From Enoplolaimus lenunculus (lineage: Eukaryota > Nematoda > Enoplea > Enoplida > Thoracostomopsidae): a DNA stretch of 64,000 nucleotides. This document shows positions 12,701 through 26,800 of the stretch, in pieces. Position numbers and translations under genes: made by a program. The notes beneath the pieces are model-generated. The model searched no databases. It worked only from the letters and a program-made list of their open reading frames with translations, and was not told the DNA's origin. Every line of letters starts with the position of its first letter. The stretch's first letter is position 1. The stretch lies in contig JASANG010001682.1 in assembly GCA_030248215.1 (NCBI GenBank), positions 19,642 to 83,641 on the forward strand, written 5' to 3'.

Positions 12701-15700
12701 TCGATGCGAGGAAAACTGTTGATATGCGCAACTACTGAGTCGTGAGTTGCATCAGTAGTTTTGTTATGAGCTGGTGGCCGGACTGGAACTTGGTAGACAT
12801 TCTGCTCCGATAGCCGTGCCCTGGTGGTTTCTAAAATCTTGCTCGGCTGCGTAATTGTGGCAAGGAAGAATCCCCTGCATACCTGAATTTCGGCGTCGTC
12901 TTTTCTAAAGAAGTAACTATGTTGCCGCACGTCTTTTGGAGGCTTCATCATCGTCTCCATTGTTATTCTTTTTTCTAGGCCGCCGCCGCTTGGGTTCATT
13001 ACTCTTTGCGCAGCTGTTGATAAACTGGTACTGGTCATGACGGGATGGCTGACTGTAGAATTCGTCGAAGATCTTTTGACGTTGCTGCTCAGTAAAGTTT
13101 GTTGTACACTATTTCAGTTGCTTAGCAGCCTTCAGTTTACCAGCGGATTACGTGTATGCTTGTAATTGAAGTCGGGCCATTGGAATTTGGTTTTTCTTCC
13201 AACTGTTAGGGTCGGCTACTTTGCGTCGTTTTGGAGCAGGGTCATCTTGATTAGGGGTGTCTGGGTTACAATTGTCTGGTTCAGCCACCGCTTCTTCGTT
13301 GTCATCGGTATCGCTATCTTCATCGCTTGAATCAGATTGCCAAGTAGGGACTGCGTCTTTCCTAAATTTCACTGTCGGAATCCGAACCATCGACTGATTG
13401 CTGCTGGCGACTGGTAGCTTTACTGCGATTAACCGTGGCACTTGAGGCGTCAGATGTTGAACAGGGAGGTTTGCTAATCATGCCACCATGCCTGTGATTG
13501 CGGATGTTCAGGAACTTGGACGTTGTTGGTCCAGTTTAAGCGAGCTGACTGCATGTGGGAACTTTGACAGACTGCACAGATTGCACAGTCTGCACACGGC
13601 CTTCGTTTGAGCGGAAGTTGGAATGGGCAACTTCAGGTCCCGGTCCATTTCCCCTGCTGTCGATAACTTTCGAGCATCTAAAACAATTTAATACCAGTGG
13701 CATTTAAAATTAGATCTTTTGGCATGAGGAATGACGAATACAAAAACTACATGCACACAGAGTGTGGGTGACGCGGAGCACAAGGCCATGCATACACTAC
13801 ATAAATCAACTCATATTCTACACCTCATGAACATTCATGCAATGGTTTCATTTTTAACATGATTAATATCTTACACTTCATCGGAGAGCAGTGAAGTCTC
13901 AATTTTTTCAATTCCTCACACAAGAGGTCAATCACGTCGAAACAGTCATGGATGTCCGAATGCAGGGGCTTCTGGCATTCTTGAAGCATGTGCCGCGCGT
14001 TGAAGATGTCTTTGCGATCTATTATTCCAACAACATCCATTAAATTATGCTGTTTTTATCGTTATAAAATCTAGAAACTATAAAAAAATATAAAAAATAT
14101 ATATGTATATATTATATATTATTTACATTACGTATAAACAACGAATGAATTGGTGACTCATAACTTCCTCTGTGGTCTGATTTTATATTCGTTGGCGTTA
14201 TATGTTTAAACAAACCAGGAAATTAGCAATACGTAATTTGTGCCGCCATTAAATTAATATGTATTCCGCCCTTATTATACTTATATAATATCACAGTGTT
14301 ACATACTGGCGAAATTGGCTTAATCTTAGACATAAGTTTTCCATAGCATAGAGGTAGTGTTTGAATCAGTGGCTAAATAATAGGCATCTGAAAGGCAATT
14401 AGATTAAAGCGGAATAGATCTAAGTCAATGTATCAAATGAGCTGTGTTTGGCTTTTTCAACCAAACAGCAAAACTGAGCTAAGTCAACAAATGTATTGAC
14501 TTACATCTATTTTCCGTTTGGTGAGCTGGCTTTAGTTGACTTGGGTCCATTTTGAATTCATTAATATCTCAATAATTTGTGCACACTTGACTTAGCTCTA
14601 TCGCGCATTCGCGCGCAGATGCCAACTGCATAGGTTGGTTGACTTATCACATTTTCGTCAAAAAATGACAGCGGTGTTATGTGTATTGTTACAGATTGTC
14701 GGAAACAAAGTCGCTGATCGTAATTTAGATTGCAAGAAAATTATTGTTGAGCTATATCGCAGTGTGATGGGCAGTGACGAAGAGGTACACATTTGTGAAT
14801 GAATGTATTTTGCAAGTAAAGAATTTCATTGTTTGTGTGTTGGAAGCGAATTGTCGTTCTTTTTTTAAAAACTATCCAAACCTGGATTATTTTACCTTTC
14901 TGAGCGAAGCTGAACCAATTTTGATATATTATACACTTTTTGTTTGATGCTTATCGTCCTTTTGTGTAAACCTCGTATTGTGATTTGGAACTAAAATGAC
15001 TAATTTATCCAAAATGTTCAAAGTTTTTGGGAGCATTGGCAACATTTCTACATACAGAAAGACCGTTGGATATTAGTACAATTGTACTGGCACAAAATAA
15101 AGCATTTTTTTACTTTGATACTTCAATATTTAAACATATTTCGCTGCTGTTTCCGTTATATTTTGATTGAGCGAAGCTCTATGTTTTGCGAAAATTTTAT
15201 CTTTTTGTACTCGGAGATGAAAAGGTGGATGCCTGTTTGTATAACGAGAATCTCAAGAACAGCTGAACCGATTTTGATAAACTTTTTTGTTTGAAAGCTT
15301 ATTATCCTGGGGTGTTGACCTCGCATTGACATATCAAAATTCTAATCCGTTTATTAGGTACAAGACTAATTTGAATCATTTAAGTTTATATTTAATTTTA
15401 ACATTCACTAATTATCAGAGTTACAAACGTCCGTTTTCAGTACTAAATGTTTTCGGGTGCGAGAATCTGAATTTAACCTTTATAAATCTCCAAAACAGAT
15501 AATGAATACCTGCTACTAATTAATTAGCAATTAACTTAATTGGTTAAGCCTAATTTAGCACTCTTTAAACGATTTAACTGATTATATAACTTACAAGCGA
15601 TATGATTTCAGTACCAATGGGTTTTGAGCGTGAGGAATCTGAATAAATTGTCCATAGACATCCAAAGCAGATACCCCTGTAAATTAGTTAGCTACTCCAT

Positions 15701-17849
15701 AATTAAGCTTTATAAGTTTGCAACATTTAATCAACGACTAGAAAATAGGAAGTGGGCCGAAATATACGTTGGTGCTTATATAAGGTTGAAATGTTTAACT
15801 AGACTAAAATATGCCCCAGCTTTCCACAATGCAGTTTCATTATGACTGGTTTAGTTAGCAACGTTCTGAAATAATGAAGAGCATTGAGATGCATTAGAAT
15901 TTTGAAAATTCTTTTAGCAAAACGTTATTGCAGCGAGGTTTCGTATCGTTGCGAGAAAAAATAAATGTTCAGCGTCTTAATCTTAGCGGCAAAAACGGGA
16001 AAATTTGCATAAATAGAAATTGTGTATGGTGATCAGAGGTCACCGTCTTGCAGCCATCTTATCGCTGGAATTTTGATTTACCTCGGTATCAATTGCTCCA
16101 AAATTTTTGCAACTTTCAATATTTAGTTTGTGTTTATTGCCGCCTTAAAACTACTGAAACATCTGTGCCGCGTACATATTAATTACTTACGTTTGCGAAT
16201 ATCGCCTCGTGTGCAAAGTTGAAGTTGCTAGTTGGCTTATATGCAGCACTTTCATGCTCATGCAGCCAGTCAGTAGTTCCATTCAAAATACGATTGCCCA
16301 ACGACACCTTACCACTCACGGTGTTGAGAGTACAACAAACTGCAGTTTTCGCTGTTCGTTTGTGCACATATATGATGGGCTTCGCTCCATGAGACCACAT
16401 CGAAGGTCATTTTTTGACCAGGGCAGGCAAATTTTTATTTTACAACGTTGCAAACAAGAATACAACAAGCAAATCAGGCTGTCCTGAAGACATTTAAACA
16501 AAAATGTTTGCAATTTTGAATTTCACAGCATCAAGTCAGTGCATTAATCTGTAAATCGCTTAACATGCAGTTCAGCGTAACATGCGTAAGAATTCAAACT
16601 GTTGAAACCAATTTAAACAGTTCACAAAAATACTCACAAAAGTGCGTAATTAAACATTTTAGTACGTACGTTATAATAGTAAGTCTTGCTAAAGAATATT
16701 CCATTCGTTACAAGAATATCTAAATAATAAGACAGTCAAAAACTTATAAACTGTGGTGGCATTTACGGTTTTGAAGTACTGCAGCTGAGTTGTTCTTTTT
16801 CTACTTTAGGTTTAAATGTTTTGCTTATGCGTTGCGTTGCGATGACAAATCTTTCTGCGTTGTAAATTGCATGCTTTCTGGGCATAAAATTTCAGGCATG
16901 CCAACTTGTTAAAAATTAGTTTAATGCAAAAATTTTGTTTTAAACCAGTCGAAGATACTGGAGTAGTTTAAAATTGTTTACTATTGCATAAGTTTCACCA
17001 GTAAAGGACTTGGTTCTTTTTAGAACGGAAAGTTTTGTTTGTTTGATTGATTGATGATGATGATGATGCTTGTTTAAGCTTCACATGTTTCACGAAGACG
17101 ACGGCGTTGAGGTTGCCGATGTTGATTTAGAATTGTTTAATTACGCTCAGCGAGATACGTTGGGTATGTCAGGTCACGGAGGTAAACAGTGTGTTCAAAT
17201 TGATTTTTTTTGAAATTTTAAATTAATACGTTAGTATTCTGATTCTGAATGTATATTAGTTGTACGGCCAGGTAAGATTTTCTTCTTTATGACTAATTAG
17301 TGCTTAATGAAATGTATGATTTTTAATCGATTAAATGAAATATAATTTATGTTAGATATTTTTAGCACATTGTACTCCATCATTAGTTTCTTATTTATAA
17401 GCAAACAGCACTGGCATTTTGCTAACTCAATTCCTAATTTAATAGTAAAAATTCAAAGTTTTTCGCAATTTTTTCCATATTTTAGAAAAGTTTCGCATAA
17501 ATTTGTTATTTCGAAGTTTAGAGGTTGGGCAATTCTATTTTTGTGTAGTTCAGCATAGGCGGCGCATATTCAATTTTATCTTTCAGTTTTTTATATTTAT
17601 AACTTCAAACCATGAGGGGTTTTTTCAGGGTCACCATTTGGGGAGGGGCGCAGATCACTTGCCGAATTATCGAAAATGTCCGGTGGTGATTCAGCTGCAT
17701 CAATTATTGTGTTATCGCCTTCAGTGTCGTCTTATGGATCTCAAGCATCAACTTATTCGTCTCCGTCATCTGCACATATCAATACGATTACAACAACCGC
17801 GGCACCGATACTGTCAGACAACGAAACAAATCAACATTTTAATAACAAA

Positions 17850-17896
<47 letters not shown>

Positions 17897-20800
17897 AAAC
17901 ATCCATTCTGACGTTCAAGATATTGATCCATTGGTTAACAGACCAGCTAAGTACGCGGATGAGGAAGTCTTCAATAATCCAAACCTGACAGCGGAAAAAT
18001 ATGAAAACGTTGACAAGTCTGATAATCGCGAGCCGGAGCAAAAGTCTGACCAGCTGGGCATCGCTACAGTTCCAGGTACGACGGAGCCTGGATTTCTTGT
18101 ACTCGATTTGGACTCAAAGGAATATGTCGAACCACCAGATGTTACGCCGGTGACTCTGAACGATCGGTGCTATATGGAAACACAAACAAACCACTCTCAA
18201 ACTAGTAGTGTCATTGATGAGAAAAATTTGTCTCAGTACAAAATTCGCGACTATACAGAAGAAGATAATACGTCGCCTTGTTTGTTGGGTAAGCGAAGTT
18301 ATAGATTCCGTCTAACTGATTTCCGTGTGTGTGAGTTAATCTGTTGGATCAGGTTGAACTTCTTTGGAGATAAAATCTTGTTTATTTTCAGACGCTGTTC
18401 AAAAAACTATTGACGTTAGCTATTCGGGAGACGAGCGTGGGTGAGTTAATATAAAGCAAATTATTTTATTATTGGCTTTTAACCGAGGGTTACTTAGTCT
18501 AACACAGTTTGTTTCAAGGGAAACTCCCGCTTTGGCTGTGGAGCTTCAGAACTCGCGTTCGATTCCTTGATCGGCAGTATTTTTTCTCGCCAATACCGGC
18601 GTCCCGGTGCTAAAATTTCGAGTTGCAGCTTAATTTTGTCAATCGCCAAATTGTCGACAAAATTTTGTATCAAGCGTCAATTTATTGAAAACTTCTTCAA
18701 AACCTGGTTAAGCGTAGCAATACAGGAAACACAGCTTTTTCAATTTGCCTATGCATCGTCTTAAAATAATTTGAATTTACACCTATTGATAGGTTTTTAA
18801 AAACGTAGAAGTTCTCTTTGGTGCCTAAATTTTTGAAATGACGCCTGCAAATTTACGGTTCGTTAATTGGTCCCTATGTATAAAATAAAAACAAAATCTA
18901 TGTATAAAATAAAAACAAAATCCTGGTAGTTCGTAATGTAATTTAACGCATTAAACATGGATTCTTGCATGGGAATTTGGTTGTTGATCGCGTAGAACTT
19001 TTTGTAATATTTAGAACGAATGATGATTCGTTAAATGCCGATACGTCTGTTTGGGAAAATAGCAGCGATCACACTAATCGAGATCGAAGTCGAGCAAGCG
19101 CTATTAGTAGTCAATTCCTGTCTGGAGATAATACCAGTGGAGGTTGGTTAAACATTTGTTACGTACATTGTTTTGCTAATATTGAACATAAAGCCCTTCT
19201 TGGTTTAAATAAACAATTGCATTAATGGTCACTGTGGTATGAACACTAGAGTTGCAACATTTCAAAATAAATATCCGAACCCGCACCCGAATTTTTTAGC
19301 TATGGAAAACAGAATGTCCTTAAAAGTAACACGGGCCTAGCAAATATTGCAACTAAATTCATCGCTACATAATTATAGTAAGAATAATTGAGCGAAACTC
19401 GGAGTTTCGCGAACCGTTTTATGTTTTGTATTCTGGGGTTGAAAGGTGGATGTCCGTCTGCCCGTCCGAAAAGAATTCTCAGGAACGGCTGAACCGATTT
19501 TGATAAACTTTCATTTGTTTGAAAACTAATTATCCTGGAGTGTTAACTTCGCATTTGGGGTTTTAAAATTTTAAGCCGTTTATTAGCTACACGCTAGTTT
19601 GCATAATTAACTAACCCTAAATTAGGACTTTCTACATTATTTCACTAATTATTACAGTTAAAAGCAATCTAATTTCAGCATTAAAGGGTTTTGGTTGCAA
19701 GAAACGTGCATAGACTGTTTATAAACCTCCAAAACAGATAATTGAGTAGTTAGCTAATAGATAATTTGCATATAAGCATAATTGGTAAACCTAAATTAGG
19801 CGCTTGTAGAATATTTTACTAATTATAACGGTAACAAGCAATCTAATTTCAGCAATAAAGGGCTTAGGTGCGAGGAATCGTAAATAAATTGTGTACAAAC
19901 CTCCAAAACCGATAATTGAATAGTTATCTAACAGCTAATTTGCATATTAGCTTAATTGACAAGACAAAATTAGAACTGTTTAAATTATTTCAATAATTAT
20001 TAGGGTTTACTGAAGGTTTTTCTGTGCGAGGAATTTGAATAAATAGTTTGCAAACATCCAAAACCGATAATTGAATAGTTAGCTAATAGCTAATTTGCAT
20101 ATTAGCTTAATTGACAAGACAAAATTAGGGCTGTTTAAATTCTTTCAATAATTATTAGGGTTTATTGAAGGTTTTTGGGTGCGAGGAATCTGAATAAATT
20201 GTTTACAAACCTCCAAAACCAATAAATGAATAGATTGATGTAACTTTTCGTTTCAGTTTGCATTTACGTGTGACATACGATATTTGTCTTAAGACATGTC
20301 TCGAGTGTTTTGTCTCAAATGTATGTCACACAGTTAGCAGGGTTCATCCATCTAATAAATCCTTTAGCGTTATTCAATTCTGTTACTTTACAGTTACGAT
20401 TCAGAGTGTAGGCGCGAGATGCTATTTTCCGTGGTTTACTTTTAAGTGACAATATATTGAGTTATTGTCCTGGTTTTTTCATTGAAAATCTTGTTTAATG
20501 CTTCAGACATACCGATTTCAATAAGAGAAGACAGTACCGCGGAAACCGTAGCCAAGTTTTCAAGATCTCAAGAACGACATAGTGTGCGGAACACCTTTGC
20601 CGTGAAAAACTCTGCCCGTGCAGAGCCGTGAGTTTTTGCTAACTTATACGACCTGTTTTTTGTGTCCTTGTTTGTTTTATTAAATTTGATTTCTAATTGA
20701 TAGCGTATTTAGAATTAAATTGAGTGTAGAATCATTACTGAATTTGTATTTTTACATTTTGCTTGTAATTTTTGATTAAATTTTTAGCGTTACCATGGAC

Positions 20801-23800
20801 ACGCCGTTTCGATGCCGCTGGAGTTCGCGTCAGTTACGAGCTCGGCTCGACCGACTGCTACTTCAGTATTTATCTTCTGATGCGGCTACACAGCGTCGAA
20901 TTGTTAATGCTGCAAGCGGACAGTTGTATACTCACGATATGAATTTAAATGAGAAAAATTTGATTTACCCTACTACATTTTGTCGCGATAATCCTGATTA
21001 TCATTCGACAGATTGTGATATGTGCCGTCGTGAACGCGCGGCGGTGTTGCGTAGCGCTGTCAAAACTGTGATGAGCGGTAAACCTCGCTGTTGCTCAATG
21101 CTTGAATTCGAACCCAGTAGCGGTGACCGTGGGAACTTTTGGTATGAAAGTGAATCAGCAGGGAAGTCTAGCGAAAGGAGATGTTTAAAACAACAACCGT
21201 GGATGAAAATAGACTGGCATCCGCTCGCTGTAAGCGTTTGTGAATGTTATGTATGCTGGTTTTTTAAGAAATTAAATGGAGTTACTTTTTGTGCGATAAA
21301 TTGCTAGCTGTCGTAGTGGAGCTATGTTTTGAGCTAAGCTTATACCAACCCGAGCATCAATGGCGGTTTTGCGTTTCCAGCCAAAGGACTATCATCCAAT
21401 TAATTTTTTTGTTAAATCAGTGTAGGGTTGATTTCAGTTGATTTAAGGTTGGTTCAAAGTTTAAACATTACTTATTTTTGTTCTTTTCTCAGCCTATGCC
21501 TTACGTTGACTACACCGCTCTGTTTGGTACTGCTCGGTCAAATTCGTATGATGATTTTAACGAAAAGCGTGAATTTTTTGGTTTACCTCAAGCAGACCTC
21601 GAAGACGATGATGATGAATTTCAACGGCCGTTTCAAGATGACGATTTTCCGGCGACTGCCGCAGAAACGATTTCTTTCCACGATGGGCACGACACTTCGT
21701 ATTACAATTTGGACTCAACTATCGACCGCCAAGATGTTTTAAAAGAGCCAGATATCAGGGTTTCTGAACGACAGCAAACACAGAACGAACAAGACTTCGA
21801 TGATATTGGACGCAGACATGTGCTGCGTGATTCGTTAGAGTTAACCGATTTTTCATTTGATAGTCCTGAGCATCGTTATGGGACGTTTAATGATGCTGAA
21901 AGACCTCTAGACCAACAGCGTTCTATAACAGCGTCAGTCGATGAAAATTTTAAGTAAGTGAATGCGGCCATGAGTGGTCACCGAGACACAAACGTGTAAA
22001 TGAAAAATATTTGGGACGCCTGCGGCGCCGTAATGTTCGAGAAGCACTAAACGGATAGTTTTGAAAATGGTGGTGTATTAACCCAGTATATTGTTATAGG
22101 GAAGTGAACGGTTTTATTAATTGTACAAATTATGGGCAGTGTTTTGTTGCCGCCCTCAGGCGTTCCTTGTAGCTAGCGGCACTTTGCAAAGAATTATTAC
22201 ATTTAATGTATAATGTTATGTTAGAACGATTTTTATTTTTTATATTGAGTGCAACTAATTTAATGTCCAGAAACCAGAGGCTTGACACGCCCAAAAATTA
22301 TATCCACCCTGAAAATGATGAGTGTTGTTTTCATTTAAAACGTAGCAATCTTTATTAGAAATATTCTGAGGATGACAGGTCACTAAGAATGTCAGAATTC
22401 CAGTACTGCAACACAACATGCCTCAGGGTACGAGTATATAATTAGTTAGGGTGCAATTGGAATTCCGATTCTGATTACAATTCGAAATTTTTCAAAAATC
22501 TATTTTCAACAGTATAGAAATCTATAATTTGTTCTTGTTTGTATATTGCTGTGTAAAAGCGAAGCACTGAGTTGACTGAGGCCAGGGTTTGAAATTAATT
22601 GACAGTTGTGGCTGTTCAAGTTTGGTTCATATGAAACAAAAATATTTATTTCAACATCGAATTCAGTATACATACTCAACGTACTCAAGTGTGTAAGCAA
22701 CAGCTTTAAGTGAAATCAGAATCTAAGCACGAACAACATCACTGAATACATTTTACTTTTGAAGGTGTGTTTTTTTGGCCTTGTCAACAACGCCGTACAC
22801 GTATGTATACGCTATGCAGCATCTTTGGCTGAACATGAACATTTTCTGTAACTCGGTTGATAATACTGTTGGTTTTCTTGTTTCTACGCACTGAAATGTA
22901 CGGGTTTTCCCATTTAAGAACTTTGCTTTTTGTGTAAAAGCACTAACTACAGAGTTTGTATCATTATAAATATGTACTTTGTGGTTTCAGGACAAAAACT
23001 GTATCAGTTTCTACGTCGGGTCGTTCTTCTAAAAAGAGCTTGACAGCTGATTTAGATAGCAAGTCACAGCCTAGTTTGTCCAGCGGCGAAAGTAAGAGAT
23101 CACTGAAAGAAGCTGTAGAACGTCAGTCGAATGCAAGTTTTGATAAAGCAAGCATACGTTCATCGCAAAGGAGCACACATAACCGCGGTAGTAAAAATAA
23201 GGCACCGGAGCCAGGAGTGCGGACGTCTTTACACCGAGTGTCGGTGGGTAACGTCGAACAGGATACGATGAATGAGGTAGGTTTACTGGTAGCTGATGTG
23301 GCTCTTGTGCAGTCCCACCACCGTTACGCTTAGACTTAGGTTTTTGAAAAAGACAGAATGTACCTGTGCCTTAGCCTTTATCTAAGACCTTGCGTAAGCC
23401 TAGCTGGATCTTAATCCTAAGCCGTAACATCAATTGTGGGGGGAAGTGCACAAGAACCGGAGATGTTTTGGGTTTGTAAAAGGCTTGCGATCAAACAACT
23501 ATACTTGACCGCTCGACAAAATATTATAGACAAACAATATTATATTGTACGTAGCAGTTGAGAAATGACATTTTAATTTGTGTACAACGCATGAAATAGT
23601 TGCAGTTTTCACGATTTAAAACGGTTGCCAGGGATGAGAAAATGACATTGGGGAGGGATCGCAAGTAAAGGAGATTGCGCCGTGTGGGGAATCAAACACT
23701 CTGTGGAGAATCTTAAGCAAATGTACCACACCATGTTATTTTGTTTGCGATTAGCACTGTAGTATTGTAAACAGAAATATCGAAACCTAATTGAGAGTGA

Positions 23801-26800
23801 AGCATATTTCGACGAGCGGTGTACCAACACGGTAGGGCCGCGCTTCACTGTATATATGTATTATCATACCATGTTATGGGTTTTCGTTTTGTATATACAC
23901 TGTTATAGTATCAAAAATTAATATTCTAAGATCTATATATATACGATAATCATTTTTTACTGCTTTAAGAAACAAAGGAACGATAGCGAGCCGGATTCGA
24001 CAGATAAAAAAATCAGTTCCAACCTGAACGCACAACACACCGAGGATGTGGATATTGTTCAGAAACATCCTGAACGAAACGAAATCAATAATGGTAGGCC
24101 AGAGTTTGCTGAGAAGTCGGCCAACGCTAAGCTCGATTTTAAAGATTATGATGATGATGATGATGCTGATGACGACGACGATGAAGACGAAGTAGCACCG
24201 TTGCCTTCTGCGCTACAACATGAAGAATTGATTGCGGCAGCAGACGCGTATGCGAATGCACTTGGTGGCTGCGATAACTCGAACAATTCGAGCGATGGAG
24301 AAATTAAAGGTTGGTATGATTTGCTTCTGGTTTATGTTGTTATCCCATATCTTGCCTGTGTGCAGCAGAAGAGTTTCATTTGAATTTTGGCGTCGATCGG
24401 AACTCATCCTAAAAATTGGATCCCTGTTTCGGTTTTGCGGAACGCACCAACCGGATATTTTGTGTTTGGTTGCAAATTACGCGGATTTCTTAGAATACTA
24501 AACATTTGGTTTATCTGTACGGTGATGTTTAAATACTAATATCGACGTTTGAAGGAAAAACTATCAACTTCATAATAACTATGTACTTCGAAATACATAT
24601 AGCAATTTTGTTCAACCTTTTGCGGCGCTCGACTAGGTTGTTGATTTTTCTATTTGGTTATAAATCATTCATTATTACGTTCAGTTGGAAGTCGACAGCG
24701 TAGAAAACAAAGATGATCCACTAACCGTTTGAAAAAATGTATACGTAGGGTCCAGGGTGCAACCGGAATTACAATTTACCGGAACCGGAACCGGAATTTG
24801 AAAATTTTACCGGAACCGGAACCGGAAAGTGAAAAATGCATTTCACCAAAAATTTCATTTTAATCTTATTTTTTGCTCTATTATTTGTGAAATAACCTTA
24901 GTCGAACATACGTATTCACTTTATTTGTTGTATTTTAGATTTTCATCATCGACTGAAGTGAAATCCACCATCAATGACTTATATTCGGAGTACAAGTGGC
25001 TTTCAAAAGAGATTCTTAAAAATTAGCAAAGTTAAGAAACGGCCAAATTATAATACCGGAATTTTTAAATCCGGTAAAAATTTACCGGAACCGGAACCGG
25101 AAGGTGAAAAAATGCCGAAACCGGAACCGGAATTCCGGTTGCACCCTGGTAGGGTCTTACAGCAAAATCAAAATCATAGTGTGAAGAATTATTAAATTGT
25201 AGTTTCTCCGTATAAAATATCAATTTTTCACTGAAAATAAATGTTTTGTTAGTACCAAAGTTTTAGGGTTGTGCTGTACAACGCCGTGCGTCACCCGTAC
25301 GGCGCCGACCGTCCGTCACCATACGTTATCGTCGGTGACGGACGGCGCCGTATGGGTTACGGAGCGCCGCACGTCAAAAAAGTATAGCGCAACCCTTATT
25401 CCGAACCAATATTTTTCACTTCGGACGGAAGTTCGAAGTTTTGTTGTGTTCGCTGACGCTAATCTGCGTATATATAAATTGCTTGTGTACCTATCCGCAT
25501 TTTGTTTATTTTGCAAAGTAGATTTCGTGTTGTTTAGTGTTTGAACATAGTGATGTGAAAACAGTCGATAGATAATATTCAAAGGGTTTTTGCTGCTGTT
25601 CTTATGTCTCATTCAACTGTATTGCTGACATCGACAACTATTCACTTTGTCTATTGGTAGCGCGTGTCGCCCATCTTTATTATAATATTTTATTTACATG
25701 TAGTGCTTGTGTGTTTTTTCACGGCGTTTCGTTTAGTCAGTCTTGAAGCGTCGTTCTATAAAAGATGAATATTCTGACGCAACAGCTGTGTGTTTAACTA
25801 TATTGTGTGTGCCTTGCTTTCATTATGGTGTCCAGGGTGCAACGGTATCTATTGTTTCCTTCCGGCATTTTTTCACCTTCCGATTCCGGCAAACGTTTAC
25901 CGGAATTAAAAATTCCGGTATTAAAATTTGGTCGGTGGAAATTAAGATATTTTACTACAAAATGACGATAAAAATTAAATAATTTTATTTGTGTAGTATG
26001 TAAACCTTGATTGATAATCGCCGAAAATAAACCGTTGAAGGTAGATTTTGCTGCTGTGGATTATAAAAATCTAAACCATTGTTATTTCACCAATAATATT
26101 GCAAAAAAGAAAATTAAAATGAATTTTTCGGTGGCATGTATTTTTCATTTTCCGGTTCCGTTTTCGGTAATTTTGTCAAATTCCGGTTCCGGTAAATTGT
26201 AATTCTGGTTGCACCCTGATGGAAGCTGAAACGTTTAAGCCGCCTGCTAAAAGGGTTTTATGTTAGCTTTCGAATTTGGAATGTATGCAAGGTTTAATGT
26301 TATTTTGTTTGTCCGGTAAATTTGCAGTTGTATGTTAAGTAGAGATGCTAGGCAACCAATTGGTGTTAATTTTATTTGCTTTAAAATCAAGTGGTCTGTG
26401 TCATTTTTATTTTTAATACGCAGATTATCAGAAAATGTGAAATTTACCTTCAGTCGTTGAGACAAATGCGGTAAGATTTCTTATTTTGTTTTATATAATA
26501 TATGCGTCGGCACAACGCTGTCGAATTGAAGATTCGTTGCTCGTGATGCTTACACCAGGGTAAGACCGAATATCCGAATCCGGTTACTAGGCTTTGTAAA
26601 TTTGATTTCTTATGACCTCCGATGATCTCACATAATTCAAGTTTTAAAGTAGGTATGTATTAGATTTTTTGGTGTTCTAAGTACCCCGCGACGCCAAAAC
26701 AAAATACAAAAGTTTGACAATCTATACCAGCCTTACGATTTCTCTATAAAATCATTTTGAAGTTGTCATTCTTGCTGCTAAGCACGCCGAAGTAATTTCA

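Larger units (their letters stand above)
8687..13441 (-). pseudogene. decayed DUF7869-type (transposase-like) gene, interrupted by the RTE LINE
   Basis: Minus-strand remnants in order. 13441-13148: acidic N-terminus, NLS-like PAPKRRKV and SWKKNQIPMARL. 13130-13000: FTEQQRQKIFDEFYSQ. 12950-12660: VCRGFFLATI and INSFPRIESHYTRKQSRRLY then LDPDL. 12640-12560: KMYSLYKLWAQDNLPPE. 12495-12350: FLESGHSYMEVDVMHARIE. 12350-12110: NWLTTKWFRDRKDRP. 12109-11950: PLQISESKYKGLMDLLKSG and IPSHYKDYY. The tail ASES resumes beyond the LINE as SEDED and a stop at 8687-8689. These are the conserved blocks of DUF7869-containing proteins, common in animals and probably transposon-derived. The central third is missing and there are at least two in-frame stops and several frame changes. 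Family assignment is from memory of the motifs. Confidence 0.65.

Noticed and set aside
19447-19470. Short regular repeats as a possible CRISPR array
   Set aside because: There are no spacers of constant length; these are microsatellite tracts inside transposons in a eukaryotic genome.
24048-24383. Independent small gene starting at ATG 24048
   Set aside because: The frame is exon 13 of the large gene; phase-matched acceptor at 23969 and donor at 24310 explain it.
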